Origin: an uncultured Bacillaceae bacterium
GTDB lineage: Bacteria; Bacillota; Bacilli; Bacillales; Bacillaceae_L
Assembly (NCBI GenBank): GCA_947497585.1
Contig: CANMHG010000011.1
Coordinates: 1 to 64,000 of the forward strand
DNA length: 64,000 nucleotides
Direction: 5' to 3'
Of the stretch, positions 44,097 to 52,318 are shown in pieces. Positions within the stretch are counted from its first letter, which is position 1; every line of letters begins with the position of its first letter. The position numbers were made by a program, and so were the translations under genes. The notes under the pieces were generated by a model, which did not search any database, had not been told where the DNA came from, and was given only the letters and a program-made list of their open reading frames with translations.

Positions 44097-45707
44097 TTAT
44101 AGAGGCCGCTTATAAATAAAATAATCAAAATCTGCGGCTTGTTTACGACCAGAAGTATCTTGACACTGCATTCCAACAAAGGCTCCTGTGAAAAAGCCTC
44201 CGCCTTGGATATAATCATCCGACAGTTTATATGATTCAAAACTAATTGGTATCATATTCCAAGTTTCACCATCAAGTGAGTAAGAATATTGATATACATT
44301 TGTTTTCACTTCAACACGAATGTAGACATACTCCACGTCTTCAGGAAGGACAATCTCATTTCCACGTAGTGGTTGACCAAACGTAAAGTTATCACAAGTC
44401 ATAAGTTCAAGAATTCTTCCCTTTTCCTCGTTCCATGAAATTTGGCATGATGTCCAGTTTTGGGTGTTGTAATAATTCACTAATCCCGCAGATTGCTGGA
44501 ATGTATCTGGATTAAATTTCACTTTTGTCTCAGCAACAAAATTAAAATGCTGCCAACGTCTTGCAACAAAAGCTTGAGTAAACTTAGAAGTTAACGACTC
44601 TCTTCCATAGAGGCGAAGATGTCCAGGATTGTCAGTTAGGGACATAATATCCTCAGTTAACGGAATACGTAATGACTGAAAATGTGAATTTAACACTTCT
44701 GAATTAAACTCATCTTTTTCAGGATAGTCACTCTCCCACTTCACTTCAGGAATATTTGGCCCTTCTATTTCTAGTGAAGGCTGGTTTCCTCCTACTACAT
44801 ACGGCCAATCATTTCTCCATTCTACTCGTTGAATAGCTGTTTCTCTCCCTAATGGACAGTAACCACGTGGATCTAATAATGGTTTATTTTCATCAGGTAA
44901 TGGACGACCAGTTAAGTGTACAAGGAACCATTCATCCGTATGTGTTTGGACAATCGAAGCATGTCCCGCTTTTTGCAATGGGTTACGCGGATAAGGAAAT
45001 GATGTAAGTAAAGGATTTTCTGGATGCACTTCATACGGCCCTTCAATACTTTTTGATCTTGCTATAGTAGCACAATGGTCGTATTTTGTTCCACCTTCAG
45101 CTGTTAATAAATAATAGTATCCATTAAGTCGATAAAGGTGTGGTGCTTCTGTTAACTTAACATCTGTTCCTTTAAAAATAATTCTTGGTTTCCCAACTAG
45201 CCTCTGTTTTTCAGGGCTGTATTCTTGTAATGCAATTCCGTAGAACGGATGATTTCCAATACGATGATCCCAATTCATGTTAACTAAATACTTCTTCCCA
45301 TCTTCATCATGGAATAAAGATGGGTCAAAGCCTGAACTGTTTAAATAAATAGGATCCGACCATTCACCATCAATTGTTTCACAAGTTGCTAAATAATTAT
45401 GGCAATCCTTCCAGTGTCCTTCTGTAACCTTTACATCTGTGTAAATTAAATGGAACACCCCATCACTATAGGAAAGCTGTGGTGCCCAAATTCCACCTGA
45501 ATCAGGATTACCCATCATATTTAATTGACTTAATCGATTTAAAGGTCTCGAGGCTAATCTCCAATGTTTTAAATCCTTAGAGTGGTATATTCCGACTCCA
45601 GGAAACCATTCAAATGTTGATACAGCAATATAGTAATCTTCCCCAACTCGACAAATACTCGGATCGGGATTAAAGCCTGGTAAAATAGGATTTGTAATCG
45701 TAGCCAT
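44097..45707 (-). CDS. xynB: Glycoside hydrolase family 43 beta-xylosidase
   Basis: The 536-residue enzyme has an N-terminal five-bladed propeller and a C-terminal beta-sandwich. The catalytic residues are Asp15 (in GFNPDPS), Asp128 (in GFDPSLF) and Glu187 (in LTEAPHLY), the same positions as in Geobacillus XynB3. No signal peptide is present, so it acts in the cytoplasm on imported xylo-oligosaccharides and releases xylose for XylA. It has GGAGG before the ATG and a near-perfect cre site upstream. It forms its own transcription unit. Confidence 0.94.
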   Translation of the reverse strand: MATITNPILPGFNPDPSICRVGEDYYIAVSTFEWFPGVGIYHSKDLKHWRLASRPLNRLSQLNMMGNPDSGGIWAPQLSYSDGVFHLIYTDVKVTEGHWKDCHNYLATCETIDGEWSDPIYLNSSGFDPSLFHDEDGKKYLVNMNWDHRIGNHPFYGIALQEYSPEKQRLVGKPRIIFKGTDVKLTEAPHLYRLNGYYYLLTAEGGTKYDHCATIARSKSIEGPYEVHPENPLLTSFPYPRNPLQKAGHASIVQTHTDEWFLVHLTGRPLPDENKPLLDPRGYCPLGRETAIQRVEWRNDWPYVVGGNQPSLEIEGPNIPEVKWESDYPEKDEFNSEVLNSHFQSLRIPLTEDIMSLTDNPGHLRLYGRESLTSKFTQAFVARRWQHFNFVAETKVKFNPDTFQQSAGLVNYYNTQNWTSCQISWNEEKGRILELMTCDNFTFGQPLRGNEIVLPEDVEYVYIRVEVKTNVYQYSYSLDGETWNMIPISFESYKLSDDYIQGGGFFTGAFVGMQCQDTSGRKQAADFDYFIYKRPL

Positions 45708-45757
45708 AAGTGCCTCCTTAGATGCCTTTTTATAAGAACGTATACAGAGTTTTCATA

Positions 45758-45772
45758 ATTAAAGCGCTATCA
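45758..45772. promoter_or_regulatory. Probable cre site upstream of the beta-xylosidase gene
   Basis: ATTAAAGCGCTATCA differs from the cre pattern WTGNAANCGNWNNCA at one position (T for G at position 3). It lies 51 bp upstream of the ATG, where CcpA would interfere with initiation. Confidence 0.65.
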
Positions 45773-45889
45773 TTTTGAAGATAGCACGTATTAGTATGAA
45801 CATCAACGCATTAATCAGCCTCAGGTAGTATGTTCTAAATATAGTGTACTTTTACCTAATATTTAGTCTATTTTAGGTTCAATAAAATA

Positions 45890-45927
45890 GGAAAAGGATA
45901 GCTTAGACCATATAGTCCTAGCTATCC
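45890..45927 (-). terminator. Terminator after the M2-type peptidase gene
   Basis: GGATAGCT and AGCTATCC form an 8-bp stem with a 16-base loop, followed on the minus strand by TTTTCC. It lies 13 bp after the stop codon. Confidence 0.7.
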
Positions 45928-45939
45928 ATAGTTCACTAA

Positions 45940-47532
45940 TTAACTTTTTACCTCAGTCTTGCAATAAACATCAACAAAGTGAGCAGGGTTTAATTTTTCA
46001 CCTGTTACACGGCTAATTTTTTCATTCCAGTCATAAAGGGCAGCTGGTTTGAAGAATTCATTGATCAGCATTTCACCTGTTTCTTTTGTGAAAAATTCCG
46101 GTGAAATCTTCGTTTCAATATGACGAAGAAGCTGTGCTGCCATTAATTCTCCAAGTAGATAATTTTGATAGTAAACAGGAGCGAGTGTAAAATGAATTTT
46201 TGCAGCCCAATCAGGATTATCCGTTGAATCAGGAGGAGTGACTAGCTGAACTTCATTTACTATTTTCCACCATAACGCGTTTAAATCTTGATCAGGATTT
46301 TCGTAAAGTTCTTTTTCAAAAAATACAAAAGTAATAATCCATCTTCCTGCAATAAGCATTTGTAACTGTTGATACTTCTGTAATTCTGGTGCAAGCTCAT
46401 CTACTGTTGCTTCATCCACTTGTAAGAAGCGCTTTAACCAGCGTGGGTCTTTGCCCATTTTTCCGAATAACATTGCGATCGATTCGGTTGTTAAAGTATG
46501 ACTTACTGTACGTAGTCCAAATGGAAGGTTAGCGTCCACATATTTGAAATAAGCCGCATGACCAAACTCATGTAGGTTCGTTTCCATCCAATACGCATCT
46601 TCCGTTAAGTTACAAAGAACACGAACATCACCTTCGCGGTCTATATCCGTACAAAAGGCTGTTGGATTTTTCTTTTCTCTAGGAAACAAATCGCTTTTTG
46701 CATATAGATCGTCAATTTCGATTCCCATTGAGTGAAACGTGTCTGTTGTGATTTGAACAATATCCTTATCCTTATAAAAAGGATCTAGATTAGCTGTATC
46801 AGTTGCTGGTGCCTCTTGGAAAAATGGATCAACATAATGCCAAGGGCGGATATCCTCTGGACTAATCCCAAATTTAGTTGCTAAACGCTCATCTAGTTCT
46901 TTCTTCATTGAGCGGTAGGCTTCATCTGATTGTTCAATTAGCTCGTTGAAAATAGAGAATACTTCATCACGGTCAAGCTCTTGAAGAGCAAAGCCCATTT
47001 GATGATGGTTATTAAACCCAAGTAGTTGTGCAGCTTCATTACGCTTCTTCACAAGCTCAAGCAGGTCTTTTTCTACAACTTTACCTACTTCCTTACTTGC
47101 AAACCAAACCTTTTTGCGCAATTCTTGGTCATTGCTATTAACCAAGACGTTTCGAATTTCATTAGCAGAATATTTCTTGCCATCCACTTCAGGTGAGTAT
47201 GTGTTAAATAGTAGATTTAATTCAGAAGAACGTTTTGATAAATCAGCAATTACTTCTTCAGGGAGCTGGTTAGCTTCCATATCACTTAGTAAAAGTTGAA
47301 GCTGACGTTTTTCAACCTCTGTTACGTTTTCCGTTGCTAGAAACTGTTTTACTTTCTCGTATGTATCTTTTGAAGAGAATAATAGACTGTACCTAGTGCC
47401 AGCTTCACTTAATTTAGCAGCCCACTCAGGGTCTCCAGTTGTTTGGGCCATCCAGCTTGCTTGGGTAACCTCTTTATGTAATTCTTGCATTCTGTCATTG
47501 AAATCTTTTAGAAATGTTTGTAGTGTTTCCAT
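45940..47532 (-). CDS. M2-family zinc metallopeptidase (ACE-like), cytoplasmic
   Basis: The 530-residue protein is a helical gluzincin with the zinc motif HEFGH at residues 321-325 and a third ligand Glu350 in TLTTESIAMLF. Its N-terminal helical region (LKDFNDRMQELHKEVTQASW) and overall length match bacterial M2 metallopeptidases; the HEFGHA form is shared with M3 oligoendopeptidases. No signal peptide is seen, so it probably trims peptides inside the cell. The start follows AGGTAG. It is monocistronic. M3 is the main alternative family. Confidence 0.82.
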   Translation of the reverse strand: METLQTFLKDFNDRMQELHKEVTQASWMAQTTGDPEWAAKLSEAGTRYSLLFSSKDTYEKVKQFLATENVTEVEKRQLQLLLSDMEANQLPEEVIADLSKRSSELNLLFNTYSPEVDGKKYSANEIRNVLVNSNDQELRKKVWFASKEVGKVVEKDLLELVKKRNEAAQLLGFNNHHQMGFALQELDRDEVFSIFNELIEQSDEAYRSMKKELDERLATKFGISPEDIRPWHYVDPFFQEAPATDTANLDPFYKDKDIVQITTDTFHSMGIEIDDLYAKSDLFPREKKNPTAFCTDIDREGDVRVLCNLTEDAYWMETNLHEFGHAAYFKYVDANLPFGLRTVSHTLTTESIAMLFGKMGKDPRWLKRFLQVDEATVDELAPELQKYQQLQMLIAGRWIITFVFFEKELYENPDQDLNALWWKIVNEVQLVTPPDSTDNPDWAAKIHFTLAPVYYQNYLLGELMAAQLLRHIETKISPEFFTKETGEMLINEFFKPAALYDWNEKISRVTGEKLNPAHFVDVYCKTEVKS

Positions 47533-47641
47533 CTATATCGCTACCTTTCTAATTTTGAGTTTAGTAACATTATAAGAATTCGTTAAAGATTCTGTTAAAC
47601 CTTTAAAAGCTTAAAATTTGTTGCGGAAATTTATTTCTTAA

Positions 47642-47839
47642 TTAAAGAAAAGATATCACCACCGTACTAACACCGACAAGTGTAAACATCACCCCTCCGA
47701 AACGGGTTGACCATATATACAAACCTGAGGGATCTGATGGATGACTTGACTTCCAGCTCTCCGTAATCGTCCAAAAAATAGATGGCTTAAAAATCATAAA
47801 TAATCCAAACAAAATTAAAATACTGCCAAGTACGAACAT
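47642..47839 (-). CDS. Small membrane protein (DUF6199-like)
   Basis: The 65-residue protein has two hydrophobic helices (residues 2-17 and 46-64) separated by a conserved-looking loop with WTITESWKSSHPSDPSGLY. The pattern of an N-terminal helix, ITESWK, and RFGGVMF near the second helix resembles the DUF6199 family. The ATG has AAAGGGGGAG about six bases upstream. It lies 28 bp after the zinc-ribbon gene on the same strand and likely shares a transcript with it. Function is unknown. Confidence 0.68.
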   Translation of the reverse strand: MFVLGSILILFGLFMIFKPSIFWTITESWKSSHPSDPSGLYIWSTRFGGVMFTLVGVSTVVISFL

Positions 47840-47867
47840 TTAAACTCCCCCTTTACACCTGTGTCCC

Positions 47868-48083
47868 TTACTTCTTTTTCAATTCCATTTCCCCGCCACA
47901 TTTTACACATTTATGTTCCTTCTCCATCAATGCCCCATAAGCAAAAGCAGCTTCATTATAGATTTCTGCTAACCTTTCCCCACATAGCATACAAGTAGCA
48001 CGCTCACTTACCCGTGATTTATGTAGGATGTAATAAATGACTGCACCGATAACTAAGGTCGTTCCTATATAAAATAAAAACAT
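47868..48083 (-). CDS. Small membrane-anchored zinc-ribbon protein
   Basis: The 71-residue protein has one N-terminal membrane segment (residues 2-19) and a Cys-rich soluble tail with two CxxC pairs, CMLCGERL and CVKCGGEM, consistent with a structural zinc site. CGGGAGGT lies about seven bases before the ATG. It is followed by the small DUF6199-like gene, so a two-gene unit is likely. I do not recognise a specific family, and no function can be assigned. Confidence 0.7.
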   Translation of the reverse strand: MFLFYIGTTLVIGAVIYYILHKSRVSERATCMLCGERLAEIYNEAAFAYGALMEKEHKCVKCGGEMELKKK

Positions 48084-48232
48084 TGCTTTGACCTCCCGTT
48101 CATTGAATACTACTATTTACGTTGGGAAGGGAAATAGGTTTCGAGAAATAGAAAAAAGAAGAACAATCCTCTTCGAATTGGATAAGACCAATGCCCATTG
48201 AACATTGATCTCGCTAGTATATTAGTTATTTT

Positions 48233-49168
48233 TTATTCAGTAGATTGATAAACTTCTCTTTCAAAGGTCTCACCATTCGCAAAGATAACTTTGATCTTAA
48301 AGCGCATACTATCCTTTTTCTCAACCTCAGCTAAATGGAAATATCGAGGCCAGATCTCACCTTCAGACTGATTTTGTTTTTCAGGGATAATCTCCTCTTC
48401 TCCAATGAATGTTTCACCTTCATATTTTACTAGATACGCTTTTTCTGCATAGGATGAAGGTCTATCCATAAAATCATTGAAAAGAGAAACATTCAGAGTC
48501 TCATCAAACAAATGAATATCTGCACGGAGGATACCATAATACCTCGTTCCAAAGTGACCGAGGTTCTCATGATGAATTTCCCCGTTCTTAAGCGAGTTAC
48601 CATACGTAACCGATACGAAATACTTCATTCGATAATCACGGTCCTGTTTGATCATTTTTTCTTCAATTGCTTCCTTCGCCTCTTCTTCGATGTTAGAGCT
48701 AGAAGTTGTTGTGAAAACCCCAACCTCCCACATTGGCTCTAATTTAAGTTCTACTGGGACCTGAACCTGAAACACGCCAGGCTGTAACTCATCTGCTGGT
48801 ATAGCTCGATAATCATCTCCTTCACCAACCGCATAATGAAACAGAACCTCAGAGTCCCCTTGCAGTTCTCTAACCTGCCAATCAAATGTTGCAACAGCCT
48901 TACTCCCTACTGCCTTGCTTGGATTAAAATCCATAGTAATTCGACTGATCCAGCTTTGCTCTTCTTTCATCTCATTGATTACATTTTCAATACGGTCTGT
49001 TTGACTGTAAACAGTACTGTTAATGTCATTTATGTGGTGATAGACGTTGTTGAGTTGTTTTTCTAGGTTGGTTAGTTTGGCTAGTAGGTTGAAGTTCATG
49101 ATGAGGCTGATGACTAAGGCGGCAGCTATGAAAGTTTGAAAGTATTTTTTATAAGCTTTGGTTTCCAA
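48233..49168 (-). CDS. Membrane-anchored coiled-coil protein of unknown function, paralog 2
   Basis: This 311-residue protein is the paralog of the one at 18317. It has a cytoplasmic start, a membrane segment at about residues 10-32 (with LVISLIMNFNLLAKL), a coiled coil to residue 75, and an extracytoplasmic beta-rich domain containing EQSWISRI, MWEVGVFTTT, MKYFVSV and LGHFGTRY. The shared blocks are spread over the whole length. There is no Cys and no catalytic motif. It stands apart from the first copy by 30 kb. Function is unknown; a surface-exposed or envelope-sensing part is a guess. Confidence 0.72.
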   Translation of the reverse strand: METKAYKKYFQTFIAAALVISLIMNFNLLAKLTNLEKQLNNVYHHINDINSTVYSQTDRIENVINEMKEEQSWISRITMDFNPSKAVGSKAVATFDWQVRELQGDSEVLFHYAVGEGDDYRAIPADELQPGVFQVQVPVELKLEPMWEVGVFTTTSSSNIEEEAKEAIEEKMIKQDRDYRMKYFVSVTYGNSLKNGEIHHENLGHFGTRYYGILRADIHLFDETLNVSLFNDFMDRPSSYAEKAYLVKYEGETFIGEEEIIPEKQNQSEGEIWPRYFHLAEVEKKDSMRFKIKVIFANGETFEREVYQSTE

Positions 49169-49228
49169 GTTGTATCCCCCCTATACGAAATTTATATTCT
49201 TTTTTAAAATATAGCAATGCCTTCCAAA

Positions 49229-49585
49229 CTATAAAATCCGGGCAGTCTCTTCATCTAGTAACTTAACATGAATACCATTCGATGTTCCGCCTTCGATATG
49301 ATTTGGTAGACCCGATAATTCGAGTAGTCCCTTGAAATGTATCGCTTTTTTAGTATTAGTTTCTAATGTAATACGATATGGACCAGCAATATTCATAAGT
49401 GACTCCATTCGAACTTCATCTTCCCTGAAGAATGTATCTAAAAATTCTACTTCAAAGGTCACAGCTTTATTACTTCGATTTTGCAACTCAAGATTGCACT
49501 CCCCGTTCAATACATCTTGGCTCACATATTCAAAATTGCACATCCCATTACCGTCGTACGATATTGCTTTAACGCCACTAGCCAC
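49229..49585 (-). CDS. Hypothetical protein, start uncertain (possibly 5'-truncated)
   Basis: From a GTG at 49585 the product is 118 residues, but there is no ribosome site before it. The same frame stays open to 49651 with protein-like sequence (FSTETEPFINLRAETVASG) and no earlier normal start codon, so the gene may have lost its 5' end or use a non-canonical start. The protein is a mix of beta strands, with ECNLELQNRSNKAVTFEVEF and YRITLETNTKKAIHFKG, which suggests a beta-sandwich fold. No family is recognised. It lies upstream of paralog 2. Confidence 0.5.
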   Translation of the reverse strand: MASGVKAISYDGNGMCNFEYVSQDVLNGECNLELQNRSNKAVTFEVEFLDTFFREDEVRMESLMNIAGPYRITLETNTKKAIHFKGLLELSGLPNHIEGGTSNGIHVKLLDEETARIL

Positions 49586-49785
49586 GGTTTCTGCCCGTAA
49601 ATTGATAAACGGTTCCGTTTCTGTAGAGAAACAAATGAAATAGTATACTAATTAGCAGACCAAATCTAATTGGAATCTTATGTTAAGATTAATTTAGAGC
49701 TTGTGAAGTATTACACTTGAACGGAGCAGGTTAGCAGAATGATATTTGAATACTTCTTTAAGGTAAATGAGGGGGAAAATCTATA

Positions 49786-49986
49786 ATGGAGAGATTTGAT
49801 TTCAGCTTTAATAATAAGTATGTTAGATTGTGGTTTATATGGGTACTTCCTCTAATAATACTAACGGTAATACTCTTTTTCCTTTTACCAGTTAAATATA
49901 AATGGATACCTTCTTTTCTCCCTATAATTACTGTAATCATTTTTAAAGGGTGGGTAAAGCTGGATAAATACAAGAATAAAAATTAG
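49786..49986 (+). CDS. Small membrane protein of unknown function
   Basis: The 66-residue product has two hydrophobic stretches (residues 15-33 and 41-53) with a basic C-terminus (KLDKYKNKN). GAGGGGG lies about eleven bases before the ATG, slightly far but usable. It is preceded and followed by related 25-base motifs at 49710 and 49993. No family is recognised. It is the first of several plus-strand membrane protein genes up to 52292. Confidence 0.55.
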   Translation: MERFDFSFNNKYVRLWFIWVLPLIILTVILFFLLPVKYKWIPSFLPIITVIIFKGWVKLDKYKNKN

Positions 49987-50214
49987 CTATATATTGCACT
50001 AAAACGAAGCAGTTTAGATGTAGAAGCAAGTCATCATTACTTAATACATAGTAGACTACCAACCTGTTTCAAAAATACGGTTTTTTGCTACATTTAACTT
50101 TTGAAATGAATGTACTCATCATAATAAAAGAAGTCAGTTAATAATTAATGTCCTGAATAAAAAGAAGGTTAGATAGGGAAGATATGGAAAAACAACTTCT
50201 TAGGGTGAATTATT

Positions 50215-51003
50215 TTGGACAATTATAGTAATGACAACACAGCAAGAAGGTATAGAGCACACGTCAGTATACTAGGAACAACTCAAATTCATCTAAGAAA
50301 CCCTTATATCATAGCTTGGTGGAGTACAGCTTTTCCTGGGTTTGGACATCTTCTTTTATCAAAGTATCTTAGGGGTTTTGTTTTATTTATTTGGGAAGTC
50401 GTAGTTAATATACAATCGAAATTAAATTTAGCCATGATTTATTCTTTTCAAGGTGAGATAGAACAAGCAAAAGAAGTTTTAGATACACGTTGGTTGTTAA
50501 TCTACATTCCAGTTTATATATTTGCAATCTGGGATAGTTATCGTACAACAGTTGATATGAATAAAGTTTTTGTTTTGGCAGAACGAGAGGAACATAAGTT
50601 TAATTCTTTCAGTATAGGTGCACTCGAAATAAATTATTTGGATAAAAGAAATCCTGTTATGTCTATAATATGGTCATTATTTATACCAGGATTAGGACAG
50701 CTTTATATACATAGAATTGTGACGGCATTTTTCGTTATTATCTGGTGTGTTGTCTTTTTTTACTATTCTCATGCTCTTGAGGCTATTTCACTTTTGTTTT
50801 TAGGAGAAATAGAAAAGGCGACTTCGGTATTAAATCCTGAGTGGCTTTTATTTTTCCCATCTCTATATGGATTTTCTGTCTTTGATTCCTATATGAATAC
50901 AGTTGAAAATAATAAGTTATACGATAAAGAACAGCGAAAATATTTTAAAGAGAATTACCAGTCTAATACCTTTCAGGTATTAAAAGGGCAGAAGGTGGAC
51001 TAA
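50215..51003 (+). CDS. Membrane protein with internal duplication, function unknown
   Basis: The TTG at 50215, after AGGGTG, gives 262 residues. The protein consists of two related halves: each has NP(Y/V) at its start, a helix, (F/L)PG(F/L)GH/QL, a second helix, a segment ending in GEIE(Q/K)A and ending WLL, a further helix, and a tail with DSY followed by TV(D/E)xNK. The halves span about residues 28-115 and 140-230. This looks like an intragenic duplication of a TM2-like membrane unit. It is 3 bp from the following gene. I do not know its function. Confidence 0.68.
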   Translation: MDNYSNDNTARRYRAHVSILGTTQIHLRNPYIIAWWSTAFPGFGHLLLSKYLRGFVLFIWEVVVNIQSKLNLAMIYSFQGEIEQAKEVLDTRWLLIYIPVYIFAIWDSYRTTVDMNKVFVLAEREEHKFNSFSIGALEINYLDKRNPVMSIIWSLFIPGLGQLYIHRIVTAFFVIIWCVVFFYYSHALEAISLLFLGEIEKATSVLNPEWLLFFPSLYGFSVFDSYMNTVENNKLYDKEQRKYFKENYQSNTFQVLKGQKVD

Positions 51004-51006
51004 ACA

Positions 51007-51465
51007 ATGCAACTATTTTCAACATTTGAACACACCGTCTACATAGAGTTGGCTATTGCTACTTTGGAAAAAAAGGGAATAAAAAAAGAAAATATATTTA
51101 TAGTCCCTCTTGATAATCGAACCGAAGAACGGAAAGTCTTTGATAGCCTAAAACGTTCTGATGGGACTTCTCTCATTGATATCGGGGCAGCACTAGCGAC
51201 TGCATTTTCTGTTATTGGTGCTAGTGTTGGATTTAAGCTTGCATGGGGACCAATCTATTGGGGGTTAATAGGTGCATTTGTCGGGTTTATTCTAGGTTTT
51301 GCCATCCGTCTTTTTACGGAAAAAGTCATAAAAAAGCGACGAAGATTGTTAAAAGGATTTCATTCTGAATTAATTGTAATTGTCGATTGTGATGAATCTC
51401 AAGGAGAACTTATTGAAAACATTCTATTTAGTCACTATGCACTAGGTGTAGCAAAAGTAAAGTAG
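51007..51465 (+). CDS. Glycine-rich membrane protein, function unknown
   Basis: The 152-residue protein has a soluble N-terminus, two closely spaced hydrophobic segments (residues 58-76 and 80-100) rich in Gly and Ala in a glycine-zipper style, a basic stretch (KKRRRLLKG) and a soluble C-terminal part with ELIVIVDCDESQGELIENIL. The layout recalls general stress proteins with ferredoxin-like ends and a glycine zipper. It lies three bases after the duplicated membrane protein gene, so the two are likely co-translated. No function is assigned. Confidence 0.65.
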   Translation: MQLFSTFEHTVYIELAIATLEKKGIKKENIFIVPLDNRTEERKVFDSLKRSDGTSLIDIGAALATAFSVIGASVGFKLAWGPIYWGLIGAFVGFILGFAIRLFTEKVIKKRRRLLKGFHSELIVIVDCDESQGELIENILFSHYALGVAKVK

Positions 51466-51611
51466 GATTCTCTCTCAAAGGATGCTTATTTTGAAGTAGA
51501 ATAATTAACAAAACCAGTCAATCATCGCATTCAAATACATATTTTGTAACAAGGTACTTAAACTTTCGGGTGCCTTAATTTAATAAGGAAATTAAAACGA
51601 ATAACGCTTGG

Positions 51612-51675
51612 ATAAGACCATAGGGACGGTTCCCGCTGTTCATTTTGGACCGCTGGAACCGTCCCCTTGATATTT
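51612..51675. repeat. Palindromic repeat element, copy E3
   Basis: GGGACGGTTCC (51623-51633) and GGAACCGTCCC (51655-51665) are perfect inverted 11-bp arms. They belong to the same family as E1 and E2 but the internal part is shorter. It ends a short relic ORF on the minus strand. Otherwise the 51466-51782 gap contains nothing else that I can see. Confidence 0.75.
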
Positions 51676-51732
51676 TAAAGCCGCTCGTACTCGCTCTCTT
51701 AGATCTACATCTTCATTAATAATAAATTTCAC
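51640..51732 (-). pseudogene. N-terminal gene relic cut by a palindromic repeat
   Basis: A GTG at 51732 opens a 30-residue frame beginning VKFIINEDVDLRERVRAAL, which looks like the start of a real protein; the last eight or so residues come from repeat E3. No ribosome site is seen. The start is faintly like ferredoxin-thioredoxin reductase type small proteins, but this is uncertain. The rest of the gene is missing. Confidence 0.3.
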
Positions 51733-51782
51733 ATAAAAATTTATGGGTAGTGTCAACCTATATCTTAGGGGGTGAATTACTT

Positions 51783-52292
51783 ATGAGTAATAAATTAGAT
51801 AAAACAATTGAATTATCAGCATGGATAATTACGTCGCTATTATTAGTTAAATATGTACCTAAAAACAGAATACGGGAAGCCCATATATCCTTTTTGTTTA
51901 AACAAGTCATTACATGGCTTTTCGGTTTACTTGTAGTTGAAAAAGGTCTAATTTCTTATCCTAATCGTCTATTCTTTAAAAATGCAATCAAATCTAGCTT
52001 TACATTTGAATACTTTGTTTATCCTGCGTTATGCTCATTATTCAATTTATATTATCCAGAAAAGCGTAATAAGGTTGCAAAACTAATTTACTACTTTATC
52101 CATACAGCCATAATTACAGGGTTCGAAATATTTGCTGTTAAATACACTAATCTAATTAAGTATAACAACTGGAAATGGTATTGGAGCTTTATAACGATGT
52201 GGTTATCTTATTACATCTCACGCATTTACTACAGATGGTTTTTTATAAGTAGATCTACTAACAAAAGAATTTTCTATAATATTTTTAAATAA
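51783..52292 (+). CDS. CBO0543-family membrane protein
   Basis: From the ATG at 51783, with AGGGGGTG about eight bases upstream, the protein has 169 residues; an earlier ATG at 51750 has no ribosome site. It has about four hydrophobic segments and the motifs VVEKGLISYPNRLF, EYFVYPALCSLFNLYYPEKR and KYTNLIKYNNWKWYWSF, which I associate with the CBO0543 family. This type differs from the FIGEP-type paralogs at 8096, 56360 and 57043. Function is unknown. It is convergent with the amine oxidase gene. Confidence 0.75.
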   Translation: MSNKLDKTIELSAWIITSLLLVKYVPKNRIREAHISFLFKQVITWLFGLLVVEKGLISYPNRLFFKNAIKSSFTFEYFVYPALCSLFNLYYPEKRNKVAKLIYYFIHTAIITGFEIFAVKYTNLIKYNNWKWYWSFITMWLSYYISRIYYRWFFISRSTNKRIFYNIFK

Positions 52293-52318
52293 TCAAAGGA
52301 GTAGACGTAAAGAATTCT

